Shown in pieces: positions 1-8,607 of a DNA stretch of 10,134 bases. Position numbers and translations under genes: made by a program. Numbering within the stretch: position 1 is the first letter of the stretch; every line of letters begins with the position of its first letter. The stretch comes from Trichomonas tenax (taxonomy: Eukaryota; Parabasalia; Trichomonadida; Trichomonadidae): positions 1 through 10,134 of the forward strand of contig JALKBU010001510.1 in assembly GCA_023091735.1 (NCBI GenBank). Reading direction: 5' to 3'. The notes below the pieces were generated by a model, which had not been told where the DNA came from, ran no database searches, and saw only the letters and a list, made by a program, of their open reading frames with translations.

Positions 1-70
1 AAATTTTGCATGTTTTTCGGCTCAAACTAGCGATTTTTCAAAAGTGCATTTTCTATGCTATCATCAACAT

Positions 71-86
71 GATGCACTCGGTGCAC
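71..86. repeat. GTGCACC-containing word, left copy
   Basis: This 16-base word reads GATGCACTCGGTGCAC on the plus strand. Its reverse complement matches 15 of 16 bases at 9862-9877. It lies outside the tract-and-hairpin module at 150-207, just as the right-hand copy lies outside its own module, but the distances differ (about 100 versus 600 bases). It is probably a conserved block of a dispersed repeat family whose ends occur at both edges of the window. Its function is unknown. Confidence 0.4.
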
Positions 87-149
87 CTCATAATTTACCC
101 CATTTCTTTAAATCTTAACGTGAAAACTTCACAAATCATTAAAATTTCT

Positions 150-207
150 TCATTTATCACAGCTTGGAGGCTTGCGAAGCAAGCTGGAGAGCTCATTTGT
201 GTGTGTG
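150..207 (-). repeat. Tract-hairpin-GATAAATGA module, left copy (inverted relative to 9247-9305)
   Basis: Read on the minus strand, this block starts with the 17-base tract CACACACACAAATGAGC (191-207). A 32-base spacer with a hairpin follows, then GATAAATGA (150-158). The hairpin has arms GCTTGC (170-175) and GCAAGC (179-184) around GAA; a competing fold pairs CAGCTTG (160-166) with CAAGCTG (180-186). At 9247-9305, on the plus strand, the same tract and the same GATAAATGA are separated by 33 bases that also hold a hairpin, although the stem sequence differs. Conserved ends, conserved spacing and a changed stem point to a repeat family whose hairpin is kept as structure. The family itself was not recognised. 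Confidence 0.5.
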
Positions 208-378
208 CTTTGGCTTTGAATCCTTAGACTTAGAGATGAATTGGTAAAGGTCGATCTGTGGAAGGTTGAATGTAGCCTGAGGAGCCTTGTAAGCAGCATC
301 GCCTGTAGATAAGTGCAAAATGAGGCGGCATAAAATCGTTTCCTTTTTAGAAAATATGTTTCCAAATGATGTTTTCAT
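193..378 (-). pseudogene. C-terminal protein remnant, probably frameshifted
   Basis: The stretch 193-330 is richer in GC than its surroundings and, on the minus strand, gives a protein-like end of about 35 residues. This includes AAYKAPQATFNLPQIDLY and a Lys/Ser-rich end in HTHK, with the stop formed inside the CACACAAATGA tract. Upstream of about 320 the protein-like reading (PPHFA) continues in a different frame, so one small indel seems to have broken it. The nominal ATG near 378 lies in AT-rich sequence and is unlikely to be a true start. I recognise no family. It could be the end of an ORF from a mobile element, since the same tract recurs beside another short ORF at 9127-9267. It could also be noncoding. 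Confidence 0.3.
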
Positions 379-1030
379 TCGATTCTATTCCTCGTTTTCC
401 ATGAATTAAAAAGCTTTGAATTCTGTTCCCAAAATATGATTTATTTAAATGTTTTCCATTTGAGATGAAAATCATAATAATAAAGGATTTCATTATATCC
501 TCAAAGCCAATTGACTTCAAATTCTTATCGTGACTTCTAAATAAGTATATTTGAAGCTGGTTTCTATGTCCAGGAGCTTCATGAAGCTAAATCTAAAACA
601 ACTTCTTGGTGATATTATATATTGGAAAATGAAACAAAATTTGAACGAAAGTTTGAACTTCCATCTCTCGTTGATTTAGTGCAGAATTTTTAACGCCTTA
701 AAAATTGGATGTTGAAAGTTTAACAGTGTAATAAGTATCTATAATGTGATACTATAGATGAGTGAATTCTTGAAAATGAGAGCCGAATAAATCGGTGTTA
801 GATTTGTATCAAGTTTTATAATTTGACATTTTACATGACAAATAATATTGATTCAGTTTTTTGCCGGCAAAACTGTAAATACATGTTAGTTATGATGAAC
901 AGTTATCATATATTGGATGTTGCAAGTGTTTGGAAGCTGTGATTAGTTCAAAAACAACGGAAATATTGGGAAACAAGTTTGGCGCTAAAAGTGAGAAAAT
1001 TGAGAATTTTATGGTTTATATTTGTAAATA
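379..1030. other. Intergenic region upstream of the Myb gene
   Basis: No coding sequence is evident in about 650 AT-rich bases. It contains an 11-base direct repeat, ATTGGATGTTG, at 704-714 and 912-922. It also contains TTTGACATTTTACATGACA at 823-841, which resembles words in the spacer upstream of the PAP2 and coiled-coil genes, and a GC-centred palindrome at 854-875. No canonical trichomonad initiator (TCAYTW) lies within 40 bases of the Myb start codon. Confidence 0.5.
854..875. promoter_or_regulatory. GC-centred palindrome upstream of the Myb gene
   Basis: TTTTGCCGGCAAAA (859-872) is a perfect 14-base palindrome. Allowing two extra T bases on the left, it extends to CAG and CTG, so 854-875 forms an imperfect 22-base inverted repeat. 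It lies about 155 bases upstream of the Myb start codon in very AT-rich sequence and directly follows the TGACATTTTACATGACA word. A dimeric protein binding site is possible; no known factor was matched. Confidence 0.35.
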
Positions 1031-1654
1031 ATGGAGAGCGAAGATTTCGGCGATATATCGCAGCACTTAGTGAATCCGTCAGCGGAAAACCAACAGATCG
1101 CTGTCGAGGCACTGAATATGCTCGAAGCGCATCAGATTTCCCTAGAACAAGCGATAGAAAGACTTAAACCGATTATTTCGAGCCAGGATGCTCTTCAGAG
1201 GTTACTGAGCAAATTCCTTCACTCTGTGCCCCATTATATGGACAATATGGCATTCGCAAGCGAGGTAAAGCCAATGAATTCTCGTGCTAAATCACGAAGA
1301 TGGACACAGGAAGAAGATAACTTGCTTTTAGCGGCTGTTCAGGAATACGGAAACACCAATTGGGGCGCTGTTGCCAACAAAGTTGGCAATAACCGAACAA
1401 AAGCTCAATGCAGCCAAAGATTCAACCGCGTTTTGAATCCAAAGAATTCGAAAGCAAATTGGAGCCCAGAGGAGGAAGAACGTTTGCTTCAAATTGTGGC
1501 TCAGGTTGGAAACAAGGCCTGGACGAGAGTTGCTGCACAACTCGGAAACAGAAGCGATGTTCAGTGCAGATTTAAGTATAATTACATTATGAAGAGACTC
1601 GGAAAGCACCCACAAGATGATAATCTTCAATTCGCTGGTCAGATTCCAAATTAA
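1031..1654 (+). CDS. R2R3-type Myb-like DNA-binding protein
   Basis: This 207-residue protein is a probable nuclear transcription factor with two tandem Myb/SANT repeats. Repeat 1 spans about residues 89-136, with spaced aromatic residues W91, W111 and F131. Repeat 2 spans about 142-188, with W144, W164 and Y183. Both begin with a WxxEE helix and end in a recognition helix containing QC (QCSQRF and QCRFKY). Replacement of the third Trp by Phe or Tyr is tolerated in the family. Residues 1-70 are predicted helical but match no domain I know; residues 190-207 form a short polar tail. The start ATG is preceded by an A-rich stretch and agrees with the onset of protein-like composition. Trichomonads carry very large families of short Mybs of this form, and some bind promoter elements; the target here is unknown. 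The gene converges on the PAP2 gene with 92 bases between stop codons. Confidence 0.9.
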   Translation: MESEDFGDISQHLVNPSAENQQIAVEALNMLEAHQISLEQAIERLKPIISSQDALQRLLSKFLHSVPHYMDNMAFASEVKPMNSRAKSRRWTQEEDNLLLAAVQEYGNTNWGAVANKVGNNRTKAQCSQRFNRVLNPKNSKANWSPEEEERLLQIVAQVGNKAWTRVAAQLGNRSDVQCRFKYNYIMKRLGKHPQDDNLQFAGQIPN

Positions 1655-1746
1655 TTTTCATTTTATTATCGAAATGAAATCATATGTTGTTGTTGATGTT
1701 AAAAACACGTAAAGATGTCTAATTATGATATATTTTATAGATAAAA

Positions 1747-2505
1747 TTAAACGTAAGCAGAGAATTGAGAAGCAGAAGTGTCTGTTGGTGCGGCACCGCC
1801 CTTCTTTTGCTCGACAGCAACGCCGATCTTAAATGTGCGGAATGAAAAGAAACCAATAATTCCTCCAAGTAAGAAACCGGCGATAACATCATCAACGTGA
1901 TGGCAGCGATCCCAGATCCTTGAAGCGCCGATAAACAACGACCATATGATGGGCGATAGTTTAAGCATAGCAGCGAACATAGATCCGGATGGCCAGATTT
2001 CTGTGATAAGATTTGTAATGAAAATGGCAGCAGCCATGGATTCAGCAGCGTGTCCTGATGGGAAGGAATGGAATTGCTCTCTCAAAGATGGTATAGGTAA
2101 AACTGTTGAGCATTGAAGATAAGAACCGTCACCACCGCAGACTTGCATCGTGTCTGGACGTGGTCTTCCGACTAAGTGCTTGAGTGTTGACGAAACGAAG
2201 ATGGTAAATGCGATTGAAAAGTAGTAGGAAGAAAGAATTGCGGAAATAGTGTAATCTCTACGGTGAAGGATCCAAATGAAGAGTGTCAAAAGAGCGCCGA
2301 TACCGTATGTGAAGATGCAAAGACGGCTGTATGGCACTGTGTTGGTTCTTTTTGGATTATTTATATCGGAATTTACGTATGCGACAAAATCATCGCTAAA
2401 TGGAATATACTCGATGTACATTCCTATGCCAAGGAATATACCGGTTATAATCCAGTCTAAAATTGCCCATTTTTTAATGGTAAAATAAATTTCAGCAATT
2501 CCCAT
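1747..2505 (-). CDS. PAP2-family lipid phosphate phosphatase
   Basis: This 252-residue integral membrane enzyme should remove phosphate from phosphatidic acid, diacylglycerol pyrophosphate or related lipid phosphates. All three motifs of the family are intact. KxxxxxxRP is K109-P117 (KHLVGRPRP). PSGH is residues 149-152, with the acid/base His152. SRxxxxxHxxxD runs from S195 to D206, with the nucleophilic His202. About six hydrophobic segments are visible, near residues 12-33, 62-81, 87-107, 154-170, 182-195 and 207-227; this is the usual layout, with the catalytic motifs on one membrane face. The length is normal for eukaryotic lipid phosphate phosphatases of the DPP1/LPP type. The C-terminal 20 residues are polar and probably cytosolic. 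The ATG follows an A-rich run. TAAA, a possible trichomonad poly(A) signal, occurs soon after the stop. Substrate preference cannot be read from sequence. Confidence 0.93.
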   Translation of the reverse strand: MGIAEIYFTIKKWAILDWIITGIFLGIGMYIEYIPFSDDFVAYVNSDINNPKRTNTVPYSRLCIFTYGIGALLTLFIWILHRRDYTISAILSSYYFSIAFTIFVSSTLKHLVGRPRPDTMQVCGGDGSYLQCSTVLPIPSLREQFHSFPSGHAAESMAAAIFITNLITEIWPSGSMFAAMLKLSPIIWSLFIGASRIWDRCHHVDDVIAGFLLGGIIGFFSFRTFKIGVAVEQKKGGAAPTDTSASQFSAYV

Positions 2506-3214
2506 TTTTTAATTTTGTCACGTTTCGCTTCAATCTGATTTAAGTCACTTTTATTAATAAATGGCATCACTTTACATGGCAAAATGATACTTAACATTAT
2601 ATAGTTCCATTTTATAAATTTAGATATTATATTCTATGGTAAATGTAGAAATATCATTATTTCGATCTCGACATTCATTAAATATTTTGTCATTTACGTG
2701 TCATTCCTTAATGTGTAGGATAATCTTATTTTTGTATCCATTTTACATGACAGATTTAAGATTTCAAAGTTTAAAAATTGATATTATTTATATAATCGAG
2801 TCTAAAATATATTGATATGGCAAATTTGTATTTTTTACTTGTCATATTGATTCAATTTCAGATTTTATTTGACATAAATTTTCTCATTTTCTAAATCTCA
2901 GTTATTGAGTCTTTGTAGCTAAAGATCCAACTCCACAAATGCGATTGAGAGCATTCTGAGTATTGGTTTATTCCAATTGTTCATAACCTTATTCAATGAT
3001 TTTTTTCATCTTCAATAATATCAAAATATCCACCTCCCATAAAGTTTTTTTGTAGAGCATGAATATTACTTTCATAAGCAATTCATTAAGTATCAAGCCA
3101 AAGCCTTAACCACATATCAAAATCATTGATAATTATAATTATATTTTTGGCAAGTAAATTTTAAATATTTGACACGAATGACACTTTTTAACGTTTTATT
3201 ATTTTGAAAAAATC
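2506..3214. promoter_or_regulatory. Divergent spacer rich in TGACA/TGTCA words
   Basis: This 709-base AT-rich spacer separates the divergent PAP2 and coiled-coil genes and should hold both promoters. TGACA-type words recur on both strands: TTTTGTCACG near 2514, TTTACATGGCAAAA near 2571, TGTCATTTACGTGTCATT at 2689-2706, TTTTACATGACA near 2742, TTGTCAT near 2840, TTTGACAT near 2869 and TTTGACACGAATGACACTTTT at 3168-3188. The last lies about 27 bases before the coiled-coil start codon. Similar words lie upstream of the Myb gene (823-841). They may bind a regulator, but AT-rich DNA yields such words by chance. I see no coding sequence or RNA gene here. Confidence 0.35.
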
Positions 3215-4807
3215 ATGAATTCAGCAAAAAGACCGAGTACAGCACTTCCAAACATCAGCAAACTGAAATCTGGCGCATCTTCTGTAAAGATGAGTGATGT
3301 TCAGAAGTTAAAACTCAAAATCCAGAAAATGGATTTAGATAAGCGACAAATGAGATCAAAAACTCAGAGAATGAGACAAATTCTTCAAGAAAGAAACGCA
3401 GAAATCGCATTAGTCTTCAAAGAAGCGAACGAAAAGAACTCATTAAAGACAGCAAGCAAAGAAACGCTAGAACAGCTCAAAAAGAACGTTACATCGCTCG
3501 AAAACACGCTCGAAGCACGTAAGAAAGATTTGCATGACATATTATACAATGATAAAATCGCTTTGTCTGACGAATTACAGCAAGAAATTAAAATTTATTA
3601 TTTAGAGCACGAAAGACTCAAGAAACAATCAAAAGCCGTCGCTGATGGTGAAAAGATTGTCACAACTGAGCTTCAAAGACTCCAAAAAGAACTTTCAGAA
3701 CAATCGTTAAATTTCAAAGCGATTCAGAACTTAGAAACAGACTTCAGAACAGTCGTAGACAAAATTGTTTCATACAAAAGCTCTGAGTTGCGTATAAGGA
3801 ACGATAATCTCGCGATATTTTTAGCACAACATCCAAACAAAGTTAAATCAACGGAAAAAGAAGTTCAACAAGAAATAGAACAAACAAGAGAGGAAATAAA
3901 GACAATTAAAGACGAAATCGCGCAAATAGAAGATGAAGAAAGCAATATGGTGAAAGAATTCGAAAAAGCAATGAAACAACAAAGAAGCAGAATCAAAGAG
4001 CAGATCAAAATCATGCATCAGCAGAACGGTACTTACGAGGAAGAGAAAGAAATCGGAGAAATGCAGAATTTCGAGGAAGAACAAGAAATGTATCAAAATG
4101 AAGAAGCGAACGAAGAAGCCAGTAATGAACAAAAGCATGAAGAGGAAGAGCAGTCTTATGAAACATCAGAGATCACTTCAAATAATGAACAGAAACTCAA
4201 CGAAAGCTCAATTCCTGTAACAAAAGGTCTCAATGAAGAAAATACACTCGATGGCATAATTAAGAATGTTTTGGAAGCGGCGTTTGAAGAAACACCAGAA
4301 AATCCAGAACAGAAGAATGAGGAAGAGCAGAACAATGAAAATCAAAATGAAGAAAAGCAAAAGCAAAAAGATGAAAACTTGGAGAACTATAACAACGATG
4401 AAGAAGAACATAAGAAGGAAGAAGAGAAGCCTCTCATGGGTAACTTCATCAAGAACACACTATACAAAGCAGAAGATGATCACAAGCTTGAAGAAAATGG
4501 AGTGAAAGATACAGAAATGACTAAAGAAAAGAAGGAAGAAGAAAAAACAGAAAATACAGAACCACAGAAGACAGAACAAGAGCCACCAAAGGAAGAAACA
4601 AGTAAAGCGGAGAATACAACATCAATATCATTTGATGATCATAATGAAAATGAGGCAGAAGATGAAAATAAGCCAAAAGAAAATCAGACACCTGAGAACA
4701 ATAATTCTCTCAGCGGTCTTCTCAAGGATAACTTGACACTGCATCTTGGCGATAAAGGAACATTCCTAACGAATAACCAGACAACAGCAACAGAGTCAAA
4801 GGAATAA
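3215..4807 (+). CDS. Coiled-coil protein with long acidic, Glu-rich tail
   Basis: This 530-residue soluble protein has no signal peptide or membrane segment. Residues 1-26 are basic and Ser-rich. Residues 27-270 are heptad-like and charged, interrupted near 200-212 by a stretch containing a Pro, so two or three coiled-coil blocks are likely. Residues 274-530 are strongly acidic and low in complexity (runs of E, N, K and Q) and probably disordered. Three short hydrophobic islands interrupt this tail, at 345-353, 407-416 and 499-507. They share the pattern LxG, one or two residues, I/L, K, N/D, x, L. The coiled-coil half recalls axonemal or cytoskeletal proteins, but I cannot assign a family. 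A scaffold or cytoskeletal role is an inference. The first ATG fits the onset of coding; Met26 is a weaker alternative. The gene converges on the karyopherin gene with 112 bases between stop codons. GAA-rich codons create long empty frames on the opposite strand. Confidence 0.88.
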   Translation: MNSAKRPSTALPNISKLKSGASSVKMSDVQKLKLKIQKMDLDKRQMRSKTQRMRQILQERNAEIALVFKEANEKNSLKTASKETLEQLKKNVTSLENTLEARKKDLHDILYNDKIALSDELQQEIKIYYLEHERLKKQSKAVADGEKIVTTELQRLQKELSEQSLNFKAIQNLETDFRTVVDKIVSYKSSELRIRNDNLAIFLAQHPNKVKSTEKEVQQEIEQTREEIKTIKDEIAQIEDEESNMVKEFEKAMKQQRSRIKEQIKIMHQQNGTYEEEKEIGEMQNFEEEQEMYQNEEANEEASNEQKHEEEEQSYETSEITSNNEQKLNESSIPVTKGLNEENTLDGIIKNVLEAAFEETPENPEQKNEEEQNNENQNEEKQKQKDENLENYNNDEEEHKKEEEKPLMGNFIKNTLYKAEDDHKLEENGVKDTEMTKEKKEEEKTENTEPQKTEQEPPKEETSKAENTTSISFDDHNENEAEDENKPKENQTPENNNSLSGLLKDNLTLHLGDKGTFLTNNQTTATESKE

Positions 4808-4919
4808 CTTTTATTATGTTTAATTTTTTCTAGAGGAAAGAAATCATATTTTTTGTTTTATTATTTAAATAATATTTGTTTTAGCATAATAGCATTTTAA
4901 CATAACAAACAATAAAATA

Positions 4920-7364
4920 TTATGTATTAAAAATATCAATGATTTGGCCGACTTTCTCCATTTCTATCTCGTTCGCCATTGCTGTTCTCAGAACCATGAT
5001 AACAGAACCGAGTTGCGTTAAGTGCTGTGAAACGCCATATTCATCACCAAATGTAATAACAAGTTGATGAATGGCAATGATGATTTCTTCAATCAATGAA
5101 GCAGAAGAAATGCTTCTGATGCAACAAGCAAACTCAATGAGAGTCACTTGTGCATTAACAATCTGAGATATATCTGTACCATGTAATGCAGCAATTGCAG
5201 CCGTGAATGCAGCAATTAGAGGTTCAACTTGGCTTTGAAGTTCTCTTGAAGCATCCAAGAATTTGTATATCGTGTCTAACAATTCACGTGCAAGTTTAAC
5301 TTCTTGAATTGAGTTGATTAAAGATGGAATAACTTCTTCAGCAACACTCTTTGATATCTCGCTATATGTTTGGAAGCAATCTCTTATTAACTGGAATGCT
5401 GATGGTTTATATTTTAAGTGCATTCCTGAATTATTCAAGAGTGTGACACATATTTCAAGGATCTGCAAAACATAATTGGAAATATCAAACTTATCGAATA
5501 CGAACTTAATAGCAACTGAAGCATTCTTAAATGTTTCTGGTTCGTCAATTTTTGATAATGCTTCAATCAAAAATCCTATCATTGCATTAAATCTCTCTTC
5601 ACCAAAATCCTCTGCTCTGACAGCTCTAGAGAGTGCTGCAAGTGGAACAAGAGCCATTACGCAATAATCAGTAACACCGCTTGTTATTGCTGCTTCGAAT
5701 AGTGACCACAAGTTATCGAATTCATCAATGACAACTTGTGTTCCCTGCAATCTAAACAATGACTCCTGAATGCAAATGAACAGTTGTTGCACCATATCCT
5801 GTTTTTCTGTTTCTGATCCTAATACTGTTCCAGCAGCGGAAACAAAAGAAGGAAATAATGTTTCGATTGCATCCTTTGACAAAACTGTTGCAACCAATTC
5901 ATTTATTGAGTCCGCTGAGCATCTGGAGGCAACCAAATTGTCAGTGAACATTGCTTCTACGAAAAATTTAGCAATTTGGAGCTGCCCATCAACCTGAAGA
6001 TGTCGAGAAATTCCAACTAAAATCTTTGAAGCTGTTTCAGCTGTTTCTGGATCACCTACAACGAATTCAGTTAATGTGGGAATTGATTGAGTTGCAATAG
6101 CAACAACTTCTTCAGCAAATGCCTTCGGTTCTTTATCAGAAAGAGTGCTGATGAAATACATCAATGACCACATCGCATTTTCACGCACGCGACTTATTGG
6201 ATCTGAAAAACAAGAAACAATATATTGCAAGCAATCATCCGCAATTGAAGATACATTACCGTAAACAGCCAATGATCCAATAATAGTAAGAGCTGTTTCT
6301 CTTTCGCCTGGATTTTCTGATGACTTTAACTGAATGTATCTTTGTATTAAAGGATCATTTGCGAATTTAAGTTTTGATATCTTCTGAATCGTTTTCGTTG
6401 CAACAACATTTGGATCATTTTCCTCTGAAGCAATACACACATCTTGAGTTGGAGTAGAAGCTATCATTGTTGTGATTAATATCAAATCATTTAAATGTGT
6501 TTGAATGATTTCAAAATTCTGTAAAATTCGCTTTTCTGAATGAATGATTGACTTCCACATCGATAATATATTGGATTGTAATCCCGAATCTTGCGTTTGA
6601 ACGTCTTTAAAACTCTGTGTCATTATTTCATTACCGATTTGTTCAACAGTTGGATAAAAATCGAAAAATATCTGTGACCAGCATGCGTAGGATTCTGATT
6701 TTGTTCTATTTGACATTATTGTTATTCCTAGCATTTGAAAAATCAAATTTGCATTTTGAATATCACAAAGAAAATCTTTCTGTAAGAGCTTATCAACTAT
6801 ACGTATAACTTGGTCGTATATAATATCAATGTCTCTGTGATTAGACAAAAATAATAATGATTGATTCGCGATATCAGCGTAATTTGGTTGAAGTTCGTCC
6901 ATGTACGAAATTGCATCACAAATGATCAGTATTATGCCTGATATTGAGCTTTCATTTGGTGGATTTAAAAACATTTCGAGAATTATTTGAAATAAACCAA
7001 ATTGGCCTCCAGAGAAGTGATCACAACGTATAAGTCTGGATATGAAGTTTGCTGCTATTTGTGATGACACTGAAGTGCATGAAGCGACGATATTTAAAGC
7101 AGAATTGAATGCATTTTTGAGATTTTCTTCACCAATTTCGATTAATGGATTTTCTGTTGATTCAGTAGCAATTCTCGGTAGTATACAACACGCTGTTGTC
7201 AGAATTTGTTGCTTTTGTAGTTCACGAATATTTGGTCGATTTAAAATTTCACTAATTAAAGCGTAAGAAAGCGATTTGTTCGACTGAATGAATCCCTGCA
7301 ATTCCTGCTTCGATGTATCTCGAAATGAATTTGTGATTAATGCAAGGAATTGATCTGCGTCCAT
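4920..7364 (-). CDS. Importin-beta-like HEAT-repeat karyopherin
   Basis: This 814-residue protein is almost wholly made of paired amphipathic helices of HEAT type, close to the usual length of importin-beta (about 860). The best match is residues 345-455. There a GERETAL helix pair, then a DPISRVRENAMWSL helix, correspond in order and spacing to the importin-beta repeats containing WRYRDAA and VVVRDTAAW. Residues 648-690 (KYKPSAFQLI and onward) resemble the VKPQIL repeat of the C-terminal half. Karyopherins of this group carry cargo through nuclear pores, often with importin-alpha, and are controlled by Ran-GTP. The acidic loop of classical importin-beta is reduced to about SEENDPN (residues 313-319). 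The N-terminal Ran-binding repeats are strongly diverged, so a specialised or rapidly evolving karyopherin is possible. The ATG is preceded by an A-rich run, and upstream sequence is noncoding. The assignment rests on remembered family patterns. Confidence 0.72.
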   Translation of the reverse strand: MDADQFLALITNSFRDTSKQELQGFIQSNKSLSYALISEILNRPNIRELQKQQILTTACCILPRIATESTENPLIEIGEENLKNAFNSALNIVASCTSVSSQIAANFISRLIRCDHFSGGQFGLFQIILEMFLNPPNESSISGIILIICDAISYMDELQPNYADIANQSLLFLSNHRDIDIIYDQVIRIVDKLLQKDFLCDIQNANLIFQMLGITIMSNRTKSESYACWSQIFFDFYPTVEQIGNEIMTQSFKDVQTQDSGLQSNILSMWKSIIHSEKRILQNFEIIQTHLNDLILITTMIASTPTQDVCIASEENDPNVVATKTIQKISKLKFANDPLIQRYIQLKSSENPGERETALTIIGSLAVYGNVSSIADDCLQYIVSCFSDPISRVRENAMWSLMYFISTLSDKEPKAFAEEVVAIATQSIPTLTEFVVGDPETAETASKILVGISRHLQVDGQLQIAKFFVEAMFTDNLVASRCSADSINELVATVLSKDAIETLFPSFVSAAGTVLGSETEKQDMVQQLFICIQESLFRLQGTQVVIDEFDNLWSLFEAAITSGVTDYCVMALVPLAALSRAVRAEDFGEERFNAMIGFLIEALSKIDEPETFKNASVAIKFVFDKFDISNYVLQILEICVTLLNNSGMHLKYKPSAFQLIRDCFQTYSEISKSVAEEVIPSLINSIQEVKLARELLDTIYKFLDASRELQSQVEPLIAAFTAAIAALHGTDISQIVNAQVTLIEFACCIRSISSASLIEEIIIAIHQLVITFGDEYGVSQHLTQLGSVIMVLRTAMANEIEMEKVGQIIDIFNT

Positions 7365-8607
7365 TTTAAAATTTGACTCTTGGTAAATCTAAAAAAATCT
7401 AAACATTTACTTCCCTTTTCATTTTCTTGGTACTCATGTCGAAAAAGCGGTTGTGTGTGTGCAAGCGAAAGAGCCATATGTGTTATCATTTGTCAAATCA
7501 TTTTTTGTGTAATTTTTGTATTTTATGAGATTTTTTATGTTATTTACAGATTTTAATTCAGCCATTATGATTCATTTTATGCATAGTATACATATGTCAC
7601 ATTAACTCAGATTACGAAATTTTTGTTTGTGTACGACCAAATGGTAGACACTATTCAATTTTTGAATGTGTATAAGGTTATGTTGCACACAAAAAAATGC
7701 AACGATAGCTGCACACCACTCAAATTTATCCATAAAAGGGATAATTCAGGAATCAGACTCTTTCTTACCCCAATTTTAAAATTTAAAATATCACACTTGG
7801 ACTCGCATTTGAAACCTGATCCTTTCAAAAAACCCATCCGATTCATGACCATGTAGGGCATGATGACTCGCTGCAAGATGTTTTCCCGAAAGCTTATTAA
7901 CTTCATTCTATATTTAAAAAAATTCAACATTTCATTATAATTTAACTTTAGCATAAACATCGTTTCTTCTATTTTCAGCGTAAGGGTTCAATTATTACTA
8001 TTTTTAGAAAAAATGTTTTCGTTGCTTAAAAATATTTGCATATAACTTGCAAATCAATCACAATTGATACTGGCACTTTAATTCATGTTAAAATCAATCA
8101 GATTTGATCCTGCAGAAGTTATTTTCTGAATCTTCGATTTGTTCAATAATCTTATGTATTATATATAGAGATAAAATATTATTTATCATTCTATTACTTT
8201 TATTATCATAAATTCACTAAATATTGAAAAATCAAACAACTCAGGTATTTAATTTATTAGGTGTTAATGAAGCAATGATATATATTCGATGTGTAAAGAA
8301 ATCAAATATTTGATCGTATTTGCATTGTAATTGCTTTATTATTTATTGATCAAAGCTGAATTTTATTTGCTTTTTGAAGTTTGAGTTTTTCTATTTATTG
8401 TGAAAAAATTGTGTGCAATTTTATATATTTTATTGTAATTATTACTTATAAAACACAATTCTATTACTTTTATAAGAAACTATGATTTCAGAAATTCAAA
8501 ATTTATGTTTACTTATTGTTTTCTTTTAATAGCTTGAATTGATATTAACAAAATTATAGCGATTTACTAAATTATCTCAATTTTTACAAAAGTTAATCAT
8601 TTTTAAA
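7365..8607. other. Long AT-rich intergenic region
   Basis: No convincing gene is seen in about 1,240 bases upstream of the karyopherin gene. A stretch near 7655-7960 is open on both strands (about 77 residues plus, 101 minus) and slightly less AT-rich, but neither translation looks like a protein. Near 8050-8115 two imperfect copies of a word containing ATCAATCA occur 38 bases apart; the first is the inverted repeat ATCAATCACAATTGAT (8053-8068). ATTCTATTACTTTTAT occurs exactly twice, at 8188-8203 and 8458-8473. The first 130 bases upstream of the karyopherin gene should hold its promoter, but no TCAYTW initiator is visible on the minus strand there. Confidence 0.5.
8597..8602 (+). promoter_or_regulatory. 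Candidate trichomonad initiator (TCATTT) before the small ORF
   Basis: TCATTT fits the initiator consensus TCAYTW established for Trichomonas vaginalis, where transcription starts at the A and the 5' UTR is very short. Here the A (8599) would give a 9-base leader before the ATG at 8608. It is the only such site directly before a start codon in this window, which supports the small ORF. A six-base word in AT-rich DNA can also arise by chance. Confidence 0.3.

Noticed and set aside
979..1167. Plus-strand 62-residue frame starting before the Myb gene
   Set aside because: It overlaps the Myb gene in another frame, and the Myb frame has clear domain support.
3848..4411. Two long minus-strand frames (96 and 67 residues) rich in Phe, Leu and Ile
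   Set aside because: They are the complement of Glu/Lys-rich codons in the coiled-coil gene; the hydrophobic composition is an artefact of GAA/AAA codons.
7623..7960. Overlapping ORFs on both strands (77 residues plus, 101 minus)
   Set aside because: Neither translation shows domain-like or compositionally convincing protein sequence; both are explained by a locally lower density of stops.
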